Source: Hoeflea prorocentri
GTDB lineage: Bacteria; Pseudomonadota; Alphaproteobacteria; Rhizobiales; Rhizobiaceae
Direction: 5' to 3'
Assembly (NCBI RefSeq): GCF_027944115.1
Contig: NZ_JAPJZI010000001.1
Coordinates: 1,426,001 to 1,490,000, forward strand
Length of the DNA: 64,000 nucleotides
Below, in pieces: positions 16,944-27,646 of this stretch; position 1 is the first letter of the stretch; each line of letters starts with the position of its first letter. The position numbers and the translations under genes are program-made. Below the pieces are notes generated by a model that saw nothing but the letters and a program-made list of their open reading frames with translations, did no database searches and had not been told where the DNA came from.

Positions 16944-17801
16944 ATGACCGATATTGATCATGTTGTTTGTGTCGCCTCCCTGTCGGATTTGGACATCTGG
17001 CGGCATTCACATCACTACATACTGAATCATATCGGTGCGCGCCATTACACTGTTTATGTACCGGCAGCAGACCTTTTGGAGTTTCGCGCGGCGACGGATG
17101 CCAGGTTTGGTGTAAGCTGTGAGCTTGAAGTTCTTGACGGCGAAGACAAAACATCGATCGCGTCCAGATTGCCCGATATGCTGAAACCGCGTGCCGGCTG
17201 GTATCTACAGCAATTCGTGAAGTTGAGAGCGCTCAGGCAAGGTGGAGAAGATGCGGTAAATCTGATTTGGGATGCCGATACGCTTCCGGTCAGAAACCTG
17301 CAGTTCGTAACCGAAGGGCGACTTTTGGTTTACAAGGCTCGTGAATATCATCAGCCCTATTTTGACACGATCCAACGTCTCACCGGCCTGCATCGCACCG
17401 TTGATTACTCTTTCATCGCCCAGTGTCTGGCGGTCAAAAAACACTGGGTCGACGACCTTTGTCACTTGATTGAAATGAGAACCGGAATGGATTTGATCGA
17501 GGCGGTGATGTCCAATCTCGACCATAAGAGCGGCTCTGAATTCAGCGAGTATGAAACGCTGGGGACCTACATGTCCGTTCGGCATGAAAAAGAATACACG
17601 CTGACCGACCATCAATGGGAACGCTATGGTTACTCTCTTTTCAATGGTCCACAGAAGCTGAGTGCCCGCAAGGTTAAGTGCCTGAGCAAATATGTTGATT
17701 TTGTAGCATTTGAGAAGTGGGACCGGCGCAAACGACTTCATAGCCGGATAGCGCGCCGCGCCGTATCGCCATATTGGTACAAGACCGTATTCGCTGCGTG
17801 A
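16944..17801 (+). CDS. Glycosyltransferase-like protein, possibly DUF6492
   Basis: A 285-residue protein starting MTDIDHVVCVASLSD. It has a DxD-type motif in LIWDADTLPVRNL near residue 115, followed by YKAREYHQPYFDTIQRL and DYSFIAQCLAVKKHW, the pattern of GT-A-like enzymes grouped as DUF6492; that family name is from memory. There is no signal peptide or membrane helix. The C-terminus is basic (KWDRRKRLHSRIARRA). It interrupts the usual tRNA-Asp to nuoA junction, has lower GC than its neighbours and an AT-rich upstream region, so recent acquisition is likely. Donor and acceptor are unknown. Confidence 0.55.
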   Translation: MTDIDHVVCVASLSDLDIWRHSHHYILNHIGARHYTVYVPAADLLEFRAATDARFGVSCELEVLDGEDKTSIASRLPDMLKPRAGWYLQQFVKLRALRQGGEDAVNLIWDADTLPVRNLQFVTEGRLLVYKAREYHQPYFDTIQRLTGLHRTVDYSFIAQCLAVKKHWVDDLCHLIEMRTGMDLIEAVMSNLDHKSGSEFSEYETLGTYMSVRHEKEYTLTDHQWERYGYSLFNGPQKLSARKVKCLSKYVDFVAFEKWDRRKRLHSRIARRAVSPYWYKTVFAA

Positions 17802-18104
17802 AGCTTGGGCCCCGTCAAGCGGGGTCTTACGCAGGTCGAGAAGATTTCCTGAAATGGTTTCGTTTCAGTCGCGAAATGAGATTGCCGACGACCGAACGCG
17901 GATAGCTATAATTGGGGCGGTGGCCCAAAGTTGACTCGCGTGCAGCCTCGGAGACATTTGCCAACACCGTCTTTCGATGCTGTGCTAGTTTGCAAAGGGG
18001 CTGATTCCGGCTGTTCGAGGGGCAGGGCAGTTTGAGGAGATTTCCGTTGCGGCGGGGTCTCGGTCAATTCGTCGCATTTATGTGTTTCCGAACCGCCATT
18101 TGCG
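17802..18104. other. Intergenic stretch between glycosyltransferase-like gene and nuoA
   Basis: No gene with a credible start is visible. A GC-rich hairpin at 17808-17826 (GGCCCCG/CGGGGTC) directly after the glycosyltransferase-like gene may be its weak terminator, although no T-run follows. The rest appears to be plain upstream sequence of nuo. Confidence 0.35.
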
Positions 18105-18132
18105 TTGACTGCATCGGCTTAATGTGTAAACC
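18105..18132 (+). promoter_or_regulatory. Candidate promoter of the nuo operon
   Basis: TTGACT, a 16-nt spacer and TAAACC, about 55 nt upstream of the nuoA ATG. The -35 is good and the -10 weak. No other promoter of this quality is visible in the 385-nt gap. Confidence 0.4.
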
Positions 18133-18186
18133 CGCACATTGGAATTGTTCGCAACCGCACGGGTGCGAAAATGCAAGGAAACCAAG

Positions 18187-18552
18187 ATGACTGAACTGCT
18201 CAGTTCATACCTTCCCATTGTGGTTTTTCTCGGAATTTCGCTGGTTATCGGTTTGGCGCTCCTGATTGCGCCCTTCGCAGTCGCCTACAAGGCGCCCGAT
18301 CCGGAAAAGCTGTCGGCCTATGAATGCGGGTTTAACGCATTTGACGATGCGAGAATGAAGTTCGACGTACGCTTTTATCTGGTTGCGATCCTGTTCATCA
18401 TCTTCGATCTGGAGGTTGCATTCCTCTTCCCCTGGGCTGTTTCTTTCAACGATGTGGGCTGGTTCGGATTCTGGTCCATGATGGTTTTTCTGGGAATCCT
18501 TACGGTCGGCTTTATCTATGAATGGAAGAAGGGAGCTCTGGAATGGCAGTAG
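18187..18552 (+). CDS. nuoA: NADH-quinone oxidoreductase subunit A
   Basis: A 121-residue, three-helix membrane subunit of complex I near the quinone channel entrance. The conserved loop [26 protein letters not shown] includes the cysteine of the movable TMH1-2 loop. The start [10 protein letters not shown] follows AAGGAAAC; an in-frame ATG 16 codons earlier has no such site. It is the first gene of a complete nuoA-N operon, and its end overlaps nuoB by 10 nt. Confidence 0.96.
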   Translation: MTELLSSYLPIVVFLGISLVIGLALLIAPFAVAYKAPDPEKLSAYECGFNAFDDARMKFDVRFYLVAILFIIFDLEVAFLFPWAVSFNDVGWFGFWSMMVFLGILTVGFIYEWKKGALEWQ

Positions 18553-19124
18553 GCGACCGACATTCGACGCTGGTGGCTCAGCAGCCCCGCGGCATCCTTG
18601 ATCCGGCGACCGGCAAGCCGGTTGGAGCGGACGATCCGTTTTACGGTGAGATCAACAACGAACTTGCCGACAAGGGTTTTCTGGTCACATCCACAGACGA
18701 GCTGATCAACTGGTCACGCACCGGTTCGCTTATGTGGATGACGTTCGGTCTTGCATGCTGCGCCGTTGAAATGATGCAAATGTCGATGCCGCGCTACGAT
18801 GCCGAACGCTTCGGCTTTGCGCCACGCGCATCGCCGCGCCAGTCGGACGTGATGATTGTCGCAGGTACATTAACGAACAAGATGGCGCCTGCGCTGCGCA
18901 AGGTCTACGACCAGATGCCCGAACCCCGTTACGTCATCTCCATGGGATCCTGCGCCAATGGCGGCGGCTACTATCATTATTCCTATTCGGTCGTCAGGGG
19001 TTGTGACCGGGTTGTGCCGGTCGACATCTATGTTCCTGGCTGCCCGCCGACGGCCGAAGCTCTGTTGTACGGCGTTCTTCTGCTTCAAAAGAAGATACGC
19101 CGCACCGGAACAATCGAGAGATAG
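18543..19124 (+). CDS. nuoB: NADH-quinone oxidoreductase subunit B
   Basis: A 193-residue peripheral subunit that carries cluster N2, the last iron-sulfur centre before quinone. The ligands are the tandem cysteines in [11 protein letters not shown], then [12 protein letters not shown] and [10 protein letters not shown]. The start MAVGDRHST lies inside the end of nuoA, implying translational coupling; the in-frame ATG seven codons upstream would lie within the nuoA coding tail. Confidence 0.97.
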   Translation: MAVGDRHSTLVAQQPRGILDPATGKPVGADDPFYGEINNELADKGFLVTSTDELINWSRTGSLMWMTFGLACCAVEMMQMSMPRYDAERFGFAPRASPRQSDVMIVAGTLTNKMAPALRKVYDQMPEPRYVISMGSCANGGGYYHYSYSVVRGCDRVVPVDIYVPGCPPTAEALLYGVLLLQKKIRRTGTIER

Positions 19125-19133
19125 GGGTGGCAG

Positions 19134-19736
19134 ATGAGCGAAGCGCTTGAAGAACTGGCCTCTTATCTGGAGGAGCGCAAGGGTGAAGCCATCACGGGAA
19201 CCCAGCTTGCCTTCGATGAACTGACAATCGGCACCACCGCGCAGCAGGTGATATCGCTGCTTACCTTCCTGCGCGACGATGCGCAGTGCCAGTTTGTCAA
19301 TTTTACCGATTTGTGCGGTGTCGACTGGCCTTCGCGGGTGCGGCGCTTCGATGTCGTTTATCATCTGCTCTCTCCGCGCCAGAACTTGCGCATTCGCGTG
19401 AAGCTAGAGGTTGGCGAAGACGAAACAGTACCCTCCGTTACGCCGGTTTATCCCGGCGCAGACTGGTTCGAGCGGGAAGCCTATGACCTTTACGGCATCC
19501 TGTTTACAGGCCATCCGGACCTGCGGCGCATTCTCACGGACTACGGGTTCGAGGGGCATCCGCTGCGCAAGGATTTTCCGACCACCGGGTTTGTCGAAGT
19601 GCGCTATGACGATGAGGTCAAGCGTGTGGTTTACGAGCCGGTTCAGTTGAAGCAGGAGTTCCGCAACTTCGATTTTCTGTCGCCGTGGGAAAGCGCCGAA
19701 TATGTGCTGCCCGGTGACGAAAAAGCGAGTGAATAA
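19134..19736 (+). CDS. nuoC: NADH-quinone oxidoreductase subunit C
   Basis: A 200-residue 30-kDa-type subunit of the connecting module of complex I. Recognisable blocks are [24 protein letters not shown] and the C-terminal [28 protein letters not shown] and GHPLRKDFP. NuoC and NuoD are separate genes here, unlike the fused NuoCD of enterobacteria. The next gene is not nuoD but a GFA-family gene 23 nt downstream. Confidence 0.97.
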   Translation: MSEALEELASYLEERKGEAITGTQLAFDELTIGTTAQQVISLLTFLRDDAQCQFVNFTDLCGVDWPSRVRRFDVVYHLLSPRQNLRIRVKLEVGEDETVPSVTPVYPGADWFEREAYDLYGILFTGHPDLRRILTDYGFEGHPLRKDFPTTGFVEVRYDDEVKRVVYEPVQLKQEFRNFDFLSPWESAEYVLPGDEKASE

Positions 19737-19759
19737 GAGAGATTGGACCAACAGGCGCA

Positions 19760-20218
19760 ATGACCGAGACACATTCTTCATCTGACGGCGAGAGACTGAG
19801 CGCGCGATGCCTTTGTGGCAGCGTACGGTTTTCGGCTGCTCCCGTGAAGGCGGAAACGGGTGTGTGTCATTGCGGCATGTGTCAGCGCTGGGCGGCCGGG
19901 CCTTTCTTTGCGGTTGATTGTGGCGACAGCGTTGTTATCGAGTCCGGCGACGATCTTGAGCGTTACGGCTCGTCCGAATGGGGTGAGCGTGGGTTTTGCC
20001 GCAAATGCGGTGCGTCCCTTTTCTGGAACATGAAGGGCCATGGCGCCTACCAGGTTTCACTGGCCGCTTTCGAGACGCGGCCTGACGTCCGGTTCACGTC
20101 CGAAATCTTTATAGACGAGAAGCCGCACTGTTACGATTTTGCCAACGATACCGAGAAGCTGACCGGAGAGCAGGTGTTCGCGCTGTTCGCCGCTGGGCAG
20201 GAAGAATCTCATGACTGA
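19760..20218 (+). CDS. GFA-family (glutathione-dependent formaldehyde-activating-like) protein inside the nuo operon
   Basis: A 152-residue zinc protein of the GFA/CENP-V fold. The cysteine pattern is complete: [20 protein letters not shown] and [11 protein letters not shown], giving two zinc sites. Family members are annotated as S-hydroxymethylglutathione synthases, but for most the activity is unproven. It sits between nuoC and nuoD and overlaps the nuoD start by 8 nt, so it is cotranscribed and translationally coupled with complex I genes. Whether it serves complex I is unknown. Confidence 0.8.
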   Translation: MTETHSSSDGERLSARCLCGSVRFSAAPVKAETGVCHCGMCQRWAAGPFFAVDCGDSVVIESGDDLERYGSSEWGERGFCRKCGASLFWNMKGHGAYQVSLAAFETRPDVRFTSEIFIDEKPHCYDFANDTEKLTGEQVFALFAAGQEESHD

Positions 20219-21401
20219 GCACAGCGTACGCAACTTCAACATCAATTTCGGTCCGCAGCACCCGGCTGCGCATGGTGTTCTGCGGCTGGTGCTGGAGCTT
20301 GACGGTGAGATCGTCGAGCGGGTGGATCCGCATGTCGGACTGCTTCATCGCGGCACAGAGAAGCTGATCGAGACGAAGACCTATCTTCAGGCCGTTCCCT
20401 ATTTCGATCGCCTCGACTATGTGGCCCCAATGAACCAGGAACATGCCTTTGCGCTGGCGGTGGAAAAACTTGCCGGCGTTGAAGTGCCGAAGCGCGGGCA
20501 GCTCGTGCGTGTTCTTTATTCCGAGATCGGCCGCATCCTTTCGCATCTTCTCAATGTGACGACGCAGGCGCTCGATGTCGGCGCGCTGACCCCGCCGCTG
20601 TGGGGTTTTGAGGAACGCGAAAAGCTGATGGTGTTCTATGAGCGGGCATGCGGCGCGCGGTTGCACGCCGCCTATGTGCGGCCCGGCGGCGTTCATCAGG
20701 ATATTCCGGATCAACTCGTTGAGGATATTGGCAATTGGTGTGATCCGTTCCTCAAGGTGGTCGATGAAATTGAAGCCCTGTTGACCGGCAACCGAATTTT
20801 CAAGCAGCGCAATGTCGATATCGGCGTGGTCGAGCTTGACGATTGCTGGGCCTGGGGATTTTCGGGTGTGATGGTTCGTGGATCGGGCGCGGCCTGGGAT
20901 CTACGCCGCTCCCAGCCCTATGAATGCTACAGCGAGCTGGATTTTGACATTCCGATTGGCAAGAACGGTGATTGTTACGACCGCTATCTCATTCGCATGC
21001 AGGAGATGCGCCAGTCCGTCAGGATCATGAAACAGTGTGTCGAGCGTCTTCTCGGTGCTGAAAAGACCGGACCCGTAACATCTATCGACGGCAAGATCGT
21101 GCCGCCCAAGAGAGGTGAGATGAAGCGCTCCATGGAAGCGCTGATCCACCACTTCAAACTTTATACCGAAGGCTATCACGTGCCGGAAGGTGAGGTTTAC
21201 GCCGCCGTTGAAGCGCCCAAGGGCGAGTTCGGCGTCTATCTCGTTTCCGACGGAAGTAACAAGCCATATCGATGCAAGATCAAGGCGCCGGGCTATGCTC
21301 ATCTGCAAGCCATGGACTTCATCTGCCGCAACCACATGCTGGCTGATGTGTCCGCGATCCTTGGCTCGCTCGACATCGTGTTTGGGGAGGTGGACCGATG
21401 A
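20211..21401 (+). CDS. nuoD: NADH-quinone oxidoreductase subunit D
   Basis: A 396-residue 49-kDa-type subunit that forms the quinone-binding cavity with Nuo[20 protein letters not shown] near the start contains the cavity histidine motif; [39 protein letters not shown] and the C-terminal DIVFGEVDR are all present. The start overlaps the GFA gene by 8 nt, and the stop overlaps the next small gene by 4 nt (ATGA). Confidence 0.97.
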   Translation: MTEHSVRNFNINFGPQHPAAHGVLRLVLELDGEIVERVDPHVGLLHRGTEKLIETKTYLQAVPYFDRLDYVAPMNQEHAFALAVEKLAGVEVPKRGQLVRVLYSEIGRILSHLLNVTTQALDVGALTPPLWGFEEREKLMVFYERACGARLHAAYVRPGGVHQDIPDQLVEDIGNWCDPFLKVVDEIEALLTGNRIFKQRNVDIGVVELDDCWAWGFSGVMVRGSGAAWDLRRSQPYECYSELDFDIPIGKNGDCYDRYLIRMQEMRQSVRIMKQCVERLLGAEKTGPVTSIDGKIVPPKRGEMKRSMEALIHHFKLYTEGYHVPEGEVYAAVEAPKGEFGVYLVSDGSNKPYRCKIKAPGYAHLQAMDFICRNHMLADVSAILGSLDIVFGEVDR

Positions 21402-21658
21402 TCATCAGAACGTTGTTTACGGCAGTGTTGAGCGTTGTTATGGGATTTGGCGCGGTGCAGGTCGCGGCGGCACAGTCAAGCAGTGGCAGTGGTGTTTCGA
21501 TGCGGACACTGCTGCAACGCGGATTTGAGATCAAGGCGGCCGCTCCGAATGGCAGCCAATATGTGGTTTTCCTGCAGAAGGGAAAAGCCGCTTATGCATG
21601 CGAATTCAAGACTTTAACGTCCTCGCGCTGCGGTGCGATCAATAGCGAGAGCGAATAA
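21398..21658 (+). CDS. Small secreted protein encoded between nuoD and nuoE
   Basis: An 86-residue protein starting [19 protein letters not shown] with a signal peptide ending at AAA before QSSSGSG. The mature part contains [37 protein letters not shown] in consecutive segments and two cysteines (YACEF, SRCGA). It overlaps nuoD by 4 nt and precedes nuoE by 2 nt, so it is tightly coupled to complex I synthesis. I recall similar small proteins at this place in rhizobial nuo operons; none has a known role. A periplasmic location would separate it from the matrix arm encoded around it. Confidence 0.7.
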   Translation: MIIRTLFTAVLSVVMGFGAVQVAAAQSSSGSGVSMRTLLQRGFEIKAAAPNGSQYVVFLQKGKAAYACEFKTLTSSRCGAINSESE

Positions 21659-21660
21659 GA

Positions 21661-22626
21661 ATGTCCGTACGCCGTCTTGCCGAGGATTCCATTCAGCCAG
21701 AGCAGTTCCGGTTCAGCCGGGAAAATGCCGCGTGGGCCAAGGCAACGATCAAGAAATACCCAAAGGGCCGCCAGCAGTCGGCCATTATTCCATTGCTGAT
21801 GCGGGCGCAGGAACAGGATGGATGGGTCACCAAGGCCGCCATCGAATCCGTCGCCGATATGCTGCAGATGCCGTATATCCGTGCCCTGGAAGTTGCGACG
21901 TTCTACACGCAGTTCCAGTTGAAGCCGGTTGGCACGCACGCTCATGTGCAGGTTTGTGGAACAACGCCCTGCATGCTGCGTGGTTCGGAAGACCTTATCA
22001 AGGTCTGCAAAAACAAAATCAGCGAACATCAATTTGAAACCAATGAGGCCGGAACGCTCTCTTGGGAAGAGGTTGAATGTCAGGGCGCATGCGTGAATGC
22101 GCCGATGGTGATGATCTTCAAGGACGCGTATGAAGATCTGACACCGGAACAACTGGCCGACATTATTGACAGGTTCGAGGCCGGTGAGGGCGAAAACGTT
22201 ACTCCGGGACCGCAAAACGGACGCCATCTCTCCGCGCCCATTGGCGGCTTGACTACCTTGACCGACGGCAAGGCCAATGCTGGCGCCAAATCAAACGGCA
22301 AGGCCGCTGTGAAAGCCCCGAAGAAGCCGAAAGAAGTTGCCGCTTCCGACGGCGTTAAGCCTGCGGCAATGGAAGAGCCGGACGAAAAGGACGATCTGAA
22401 GATGCTCTCAGGCGTCGGGCCGAAAATCGAGGGTGTGCTGAACTCGATCGGCATCTTCAAATTCGAGCAGGTTGCTGCCTGGAAAGAGGCGGAATGCGCG
22501 TGGGTCGATGGCTTCCTGAAATTCAAGGGGCGCATCGAGCGCGAACAATGGGTCAAGCAGGCCGAAGCGCTCGCCAAAGGCGGCGTTGAGGAATATGTCC
22601 GCGTATTCGGCAAGAAGCCGAGGTAG
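21661..22626 (+). CDS. nuoE: NADH-quinone oxidoreductase subunit E with C-terminal extension
   Basis: A 321-residue protein, almost twice the usual 24-kDa NuoE. The first 175 residues are the thioredoxin-like domain with the [2Fe-2S] cluster N1a ligands Cys99, Cys104, Cys140 and Cys144. After a low-complexity Ala/Lys/Gly linker (about 195-240), residues 245-321 form a compact domain beginning [19 protein letters not shown]. This is a helix-hairpin-helix-like motif typical of an alphaproteobacterial tail seen also on other proteins. The core delivers electrons near FMN; the tail's job is unknown. No frameshift is involved. Confidence 0.93.
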   Translation: MSVRRLAEDSIQPEQFRFSRENAAWAKATIKKYPKGRQQSAIIPLLMRAQEQDGWVTKAAIESVADMLQMPYIRALEVATFYTQFQLKPVGTHAHVQVCGTTPCMLRGSEDLIKVCKNKISEHQFETNEAGTLSWEEVECQGACVNAPMVMIFKDAYEDLTPEQLADIIDRFEAGEGENVTPGPQNGRHLSAPIGGLTTLTDGKANAGAKSNGKAAVKAPKKPKEVAASDGVKPAAMEEPDEKDDLKMLSGVGPKIEGVLNSIGIFKFEQVAAWKEAECAWVDGFLKFKGRIEREQWVKQAEALAKGGVEEYVRVFGKKPR

Positions 22627-22637
22627 AGGGGATCGTC

Positions 22638-23939
22638 ATGCTGAAAGACAAGGATCGGATCTTTACCAATATCTACGGCCTTAAGGACAAGAGCCTGAAA
22701 GGCGCCATGTCGCGCGGGCACTGGGACGGCACCAAGGCGCTGATTGAAAAGGGCCGCGACTGGATCATCGACGAGATGAAGACATCTGGTCTTCGCGGAC
22801 GCGGCGGCGCCGGTTTTCCGACCGGCCTGAAATGGTCCTTCATGCCGAAGGAATCTGATGGGCGGCCTCACTATCTCGTTGTGAACGCGGATGAATCGGA
22901 GCCTGGTACCTGCAAGGACCGCGATATCATGCGCAACGATCCGCACACGCTGATCGAAGGGTGTGTGCTTGCCGGTTTCGCCATGGGTGCTCACACGGCC
23001 TACATCTATATTCGCGGCGAATATATGCGCGAACGCGAAGCGTTGCAGGCCGCGATTGACGAATGTTATGACGCGGGACTTCTCGGCAAGAACAACAAAT
23101 GCGGATGGGACTTTGACGTCTATGTCCACCACGGCGCGGGCGCTTATATCTGCGGCGAGGAAACGGCACTGCTTGAAAGCCTCGAAGGCAAGAAGGGCCA
23201 GCCGCGCCTGAAGCCGCCATTTCCGGCCAATGTCGGTCTTTATGGCTGCCCGACCACCGTCAACAATGTGGAATCCATTGCCGTTGCACCAACGATCCTG
23301 CGGCGCGGCGGGGCTTGGTTCGCCGGGTTCGGGCGCCAGAACAACCACGGCACGAAGCTCTTTTGTGTTTCCGGGCACGTCAATCAGCCGGCAACCTTCG
23401 AGGAAGAGATGTCCATCCCGTTCCGCGAAATGATCGACCGTCACTGCGGCGGCATTCGCGGCGGCTGGGATAATCTGCTTGCCGTTATTCCGGGTGGTTC
23501 TTCGGTCCCGTGCGTGCCTGCCGACCAGATTATCGACTGCCCGATGGATTTTGACAGCCTGCGGGATCTGCAATCAGGTCTTGGGACGGCTGCAGTGATC
23601 GTGATGGATCGCTCGACCGATATCATCAAGGCGATTGCGCGGCTTGCCTATTTCTACAAGCACGAAAGCTGCGGCCAGTGCACACCTTGCCGAGAGGGCA
23701 CTGGCTGGATGTGGCGGGTGATGGAGCGCATGGCCATCGGCAATGCGCAGAAAAAAGAAATCGACATGCTGTTTGACGTGACCAAACAGGTTGAGGGACA
23801 CACGATCTGTGCGCTCGGGGATGCTGCGGCCTGGCCGATCCAGGGTCTTATCAGGCATTTCCGCCCGGAGATTGAAAAGCGCATCGACGAATACACGCAC
23901 AATGCCGGAAAGGCTCCGGCGCTTGAGGCAGCCGAATAG
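22638..23939 (+). CDS. nuoF: NADH-quinone oxidoreductase subunit F
   Basis: A 433-residue 51-kDa subunit that oxidises [19 protein letters not shown] is the nucleotide-binding glycine loop, [15 protein letters not shown] binds FMN, and [16 protein letters not shown] plus a later Cys in HTICALGD hold the [4Fe-4S] cluster N3. It follows nuoE by 11 nt. Its length and motifs are normal for the family. Confidence 0.97.
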   Translation: MLKDKDRIFTNIYGLKDKSLKGAMSRGHWDGTKALIEKGRDWIIDEMKTSGLRGRGGAGFPTGLKWSFMPKESDGRPHYLVVNADESEPGTCKDRDIMRNDPHTLIEGCVLAGFAMGAHTAYIYIRGEYMREREALQAAIDECYDAGLLGKNNKCGWDFDVYVHHGAGAYICGEETALLESLEGKKGQPRLKPPFPANVGLYGCPTTVNNVESIAVAPTILRRGGAWFAGFGRQNNHGTKLFCVSGHVNQPATFEEEMSIPFREMIDRHCGGIRGGWDNLLAVIPGGSSVPCVPADQIIDCPMDFDSLRDLQSGLGTAAVIVMDRSTDIIKAIARLAYFYKHESCGQCTPCREGTGWMWRVMERMAIGNAQKKEIDMLFDVTKQVEGHTICALGDAAAWPIQGLIRHFRPEIEKRIDEYTHNAGKAPALEAAE

Positions 23940-23992
23940 GCTGTTGCCGACGGAGTAAGGGGTAGGCGGGAAACCGCGGAACTGGACGAAAC

Positions 23993-26074
23993 ATGGCGAA
24001 AATCAAGGTAGACGGGAACGAGGTCGAGGTGCCGGATCACTACACGCTTCTTCAGGCGTGTGAGGAAGCCGGCGCTCAGGTTCCGCGTTTCTGTTTTCAC
24101 GAGCGGCTGTCGATCGCTGGCAATTGCCGCATGTGCCTCGTCGAGGTCAAGGGCGGGCCGCCGAAACCCGCCGCATCCTGCGCCATGGGTGTGCGTGATC
24201 TGCGCCCCGGACCGGACGGCGAGCCGCCGGAAGTCTTCACAAATACGCCGATGGTCAAAAAGGCGCGCGAAGGCGTGATGGAATTCCTCTTGATCAACCA
24301 TCCGCTTGACTGCCCGATCTGCGACCAGGGCGGTGAATGTGACCTGCAGGATCAGGCGATGGCCTTTGGCGTCGATTCCTCGCGCTTCCATGAGAACAAG
24401 CGTGCGGTCGAAGACAAATATATCGGGCCGCTGGTCAAGACCATCATGACGCGCTGCATTCATTGTACGCGCTGTGTCCGGTTCACAACGGAAGTTGCGG
24501 GTATCTCGGAGCTCGGTCTTATCGGCCGGGGCGAAGACGCTGAAATCACCACCTATCTGGAACATGCGATGACGTCCGAACTCCAGGGCAATGTCATCGA
24601 CCTTTGCCCGGTGGGTGCGCTGACGTCGAAGCCCTACGCGTTTCAGGCGCGTCCATGGGAACTCGACAAGACTGAAACCATCGATGTGATGGATGCCTGC
24701 GGCTCGGCCATTCGTGTCGACACGCGCGGCAGGGAAGTCATGCGCATCATGCCGCGCGTCAATGAGGCCATCAATGAGGAATGGATCTCCGACAAGACGC
24801 GCTTTGTCTGGGACGGTCTGAAGACACAGCGGCTGGACCGGCCATTCGTCAAGCGGAACGGGCGGCTTCAGCCTGCGAGCTGGCAAGAGGCGTTTGCGGC
24901 TGTCAAACAGGCGGTCGACGGTACATCAGGCGAGAAGATCGGCGCCATTGCCGGTGATCTGTCGACGGTCGAAGAGATGTTTGCGCTCAAACAACTGATG
25001 GCCGCGAGCGGATCGCACAATGTCGACTGCCGCCAGGACGGATCGGCTCTCGCCCCGGCAAATGGCCGCGCCAGCTATATCTTCAATCCGACGATCGAGG
25101 GCATCGAGGATGCCGATGCTCTTCTCATCATCGGTGCGAACCCGCGGTATGAAGCGTCAATTTTGAATGCGCGTATCCGCAAGCGCTGGCGGATGGGCGA
25201 TTTCCCGATCGCTCTGATCGGCGAGCAGGTCGACCTTCGCTACGACTATGAGTATCTCGGCGCTGGACCGGAAACGCTGTCCGAGCTCATTGCCGGCAGC
25301 AACAAGTTTGCTGCCAAGCTCAAGCGGGCCAAGAAGCCGATGATCATCGTGGGGCAGGGAGCCCTGGCACGCGCCGATGGGGCAGCTGTTCTTTCGCAGG
25401 CCGCCAACCTTGCGGAAACAGTCAAGGCGGTTTCCGGTGACTGGAACGGTTTTGCCGTTCTGCACACGGCTGCCAGCCGGGTTGGCGGGCTGGATGTCGG
25501 CTTCGTTCCGGGAGAGGGCGGCAAGGATGCAGCGTCGATGCTGACCGACATGGACGTGCTGTTCCTTCTGGGTGCGGATGAGTTGGATATGACGAAACGC
25601 ACATCCGGCTTTACCGTCTATATCGGCAGCCACGGCGATGTTGGCGCCCATCATGCCGATGTGATCCTGCCGGGTTCGACCTATACCGAGAAGTCGGGCA
25701 TCTACGTCAATACAGAAGGGCGCGTCCAATATGGATCGCGCGCTGCTTTTGCGCCCGGAGAGGCCAAGGAGGACTGGGCCATTCTAAGGGCGCTTTCGGA
25801 CGTTCTTGGCAAAACATTGCCGTTTGACTCGCTTTCTCAACTGCGTACCGCGCTCAACGAGGCCTATCCGCATTTTGCCGATGCGGATCAGGTTGCTCCG
25901 GCGGATGCGGCAGACATTGGAAAACTTGCTGCCAGCGGCGGCAAGATGGATGCGGCCGGTTTTCAGTCGACCGTTTCCGATTTCTACCTGACCAACCCGA
26001 TAGCCCGTGCTTCAGCGGTCATGGCCGAGTGCTCGTCACTTGCCCGCGACGCCGGCAAGGTCGCAGCCGAATAG
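23993..26074 (+). CDS. nuoG: NADH-quinone oxidoreductase subunit G
   Basis: A 693-residue 75-kDa subunit with several iron-sulfur clusters. The N-terminal ferredoxin domain has [10 protein letters not shown] and its partner cysteines; [18 protein letters not shown] and [16 protein letters not shown] bind further clusters. The remaining two thirds is a molybdopterin-oxidoreductase-like domain without cofactor, a normal feature of NuoG. The length is typical of alphaproteobacteria. The end is 13 nt before nuoH. Confidence 0.97.
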   Translation: MAKIKVDGNEVEVPDHYTLLQACEEAGAQVPRFCFHERLSIAGNCRMCLVEVKGGPPKPAASCAMGVRDLRPGPDGEPPEVFTNTPMVKKAREGVMEFLLINHPLDCPICDQGGECDLQDQAMAFGVDSSRFHENKRAVEDKYIGPLVKTIMTRCIHCTRCVRFTTEVAGISELGLIGRGEDAEITTYLEHAMTSELQGNVIDLCPVGALTSKPYAFQARPWELDKTETIDVMDACGSAIRVDTRGREVMRIMPRVNEAINEEWISDKTRFVWDGLKTQRLDRPFVKRNGRLQPASWQEAFAAVKQAVDGTSGEKIGAIAGDLSTVEEMFALKQLMAASGSHNVDCRQDGSALAPANGRASYIFNPTIEGIEDADALLIIGANPRYEASILNARIRKRWRMGDFPIALIGEQVDLRYDYEYLGAGPETLSELIAGSNKFAAKLKRAKKPMIIVGQGALARADGAAVLSQAANLAETVKAVSGDWNGFAVLHTAASRVGGLDVGFVPGEGGKDAASMLTDMDVLFLLGADELDMTKRTSGFTVYIGSHGDVGAHHADVILPGSTYTEKSGIYVNTEGRVQYGSRAAFAPGEAKEDWAILRALSDVLGKTLPFDSLSQLRTALNEAYPHFADADQVAPADAADIGKLAASGGKMDAAGFQSTVSDFYLTNPIARASAVMAECSSLARDAGKVAAE

Positions 26075-26087
26075 GGACACGGACGAG

Positions 26088-27140
26088 ATGACCTTCGACG
26101 CATTTGTCACAAACTATGTCTGGCCCGGGCTGATCATGATCGGTCAGTCGCTGCTTTTGCTGGTGGCGCTGCTGATTTTCATCGCCTACGTCCTTTATGC
26201 TGACCGCAAGATCTGGGCGGCCGTGCAAATGCGGCGCGGACCCAATGTTGTTGGCCCCTGGGGTCTCTTCCAATCCTTTGCGGACCTTCTGAAGTTCGTC
26301 TTCAAGGAGCCGATTATCCCGGCCGGCGCCAACAAAGGTGTGTTCTTGCTGGCGCCGCTGGTTTCGGTGACCCTGGCGCTCGCCGCCTGGGCCGTTATTC
26401 CGGTGGCGGAAGGTTGGGCGGTTGCCTCCATCAATGTCGGCATTCTCTATGTCTTTGCCATCTCATCGCTTGAGGTCTACGGCGTCATCATGGGCGGCTG
26501 GGCCTCCAACTCCAAATACGCCTTCCTCGGGGCGCTGCGGTCGGCGGCGCAGATGGTGTCCTATGAAGTCTCCATCGGTTTTGTCATCATCACGGTTCTG
26601 CTGTGTGTCGGTTCCCTGAACCTGACGGAAATCGTGCTGTCGCAGCAAACCGGTCTCGGTACGATGCTTGGGCTGCCGAACAGTTTCCTTGACTGGCACT
26701 GGCTGGGACTGTTCCCGATGTTCATCATCTTCTTCATCTCAGCGCTTGCCGAGACAAACCGGCCGCCCTTCGACCTGCCGGAAGCGGAATCGGAACTGGT
26801 TGCGGGTTTCATGGTCGAATACGGCTCCACTCCGTACATGATGTTCATGCTCGGTGAATATGCAGCCATCGTCCTGATGTGCTCCCTGACCACCATTCTT
26901 TTCCTCGGTGGCTGGTTGCCGCCGGTCGATTTCTGGCTGCTCAACTGGGTTCCGGGCATTGTCTGGTTTGTCCTCAAAGTCTGCTTTGTCTTCTTCATGT
27001 TCTCCATGGTGAAGGCGTTCGTCCCGCGCTACCGCTACGACCAACTGATGCGGCTTGGCTGGAAGGTCTTCCTTCCGATCTCGCTGGCCATGGTCGTCAT
27101 CGTGGCTTTTGTACTCAAACTGACCGGCTGGTCCGCCTGA
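26088..27140 (+). CDS. nuoH: NADH-quinone oxidoreductase subunit H
   Basis: A 350-residue membrane subunit with eight helices that joins the peripheral and membrane arms and lines the quinone channel. The conserved [23 protein letters not shown] loop and the [22 protein letters not shown] loop are intact. The start [12 protein letters not shown] follows GACACGGACGAG; the in-frame codons upstream overlap nuoG and do not look like NuoH. Confidence 0.96.
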   Translation: MTFDAFVTNYVWPGLIMIGQSLLLLVALLIFIAYVLYADRKIWAAVQMRRGPNVVGPWGLFQSFADLLKFVFKEPIIPAGANKGVFLLAPLVSVTLALAAWAVIPVAEGWAVASINVGILYVFAISSLEVYGVIMGGWASNSKYAFLGALRSAAQMVSYEVSIGFVIITVLLCVGSLNLTEIVLSQQTGLGTMLGLPNSFLDWHWLGLFPMFIIFFISALAETNRPPFDLPEAESELVAGFMVEYGSTPYMMFMLGEYAAIVLMCSLTTILFLGGWLPPVDFWLLNWVPGIVWFVLKVCFVFFMFSMVKAFVPRYRYDQLMRLGWKVFLPISLAMVVIVAFVLKLTGWSA

Positions 27141-27157
27141 AGGGAAGGATAGGGACA

Positions 27158-27646
27158 ATGTCACTCGCACAAGCCGCCAGATCGGTTTTCCTGAAAGAGT
27201 TCGCAGAGGCGTTCGTTCTTTCGATGCGCTATTTCTTCCGGCCAAAGGCGACGGTGAACTACCCCTATGAAAAGGGGCCCGTGAGCCCGCGCTTCAGGGG
27301 AGAGCATGCGTTGCGGCGTTATCCGAACGGCGAAGAGCGCTGCATTGCCTGCAAACTTTGCGAGGCGATCTGTCCGGCGCAGGCCATCACCATCGAAGCC
27401 GGCCCGCGCCGCAACGACGGAACACGCAGAACCGTGCGTTACGATATCGATATGGTCAAATGCATCTATTGCGGCTTTTGCCAGGAAGCCTGTCCGGTGG
27501 ATGCGATTGTCGAGGGGCCGAACTTCGAATTCGCGACGGAAACCCGCGAAGAGCTGTACTACGACAAGGACAAGCTGCTTGAAAACGGTGACCGGTGGGA
27601 GCGGGAAATCGCTCGCAATATTGCAATGGACGCTCCCTATCGGTGA
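27158..27646 (+). CDS. nuoI: NADH-quinone oxidoreductase subunit I
   Basis: A 162-residue TYKY subunit with two [4Fe-4S] ferredoxin motifs, [15 protein letters not shown] and [15 protein letters not shown], holding clusters N6a and N6b on the path to quinone. It starts [15 protein letters not shown] after GGAAGGATAGGGA. A hairpin-rich gap of 124 nt follows before nuoJ, the only large gap inside the operon. Confidence 0.97.
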   Translation: MSLAQAARSVFLKEFAEAFVLSMRYFFRPKATVNYPYEKGPVSPRFRGEHALRRYPNGEERCIACKLCEAICPAQAITIEAGPRRNDGTRRTVRYDIDMVKCIYCGFCQEACPVDAIVEGPNFEFATETREELYYDKDKLLENGDRWEREIARNIAMDAPYR

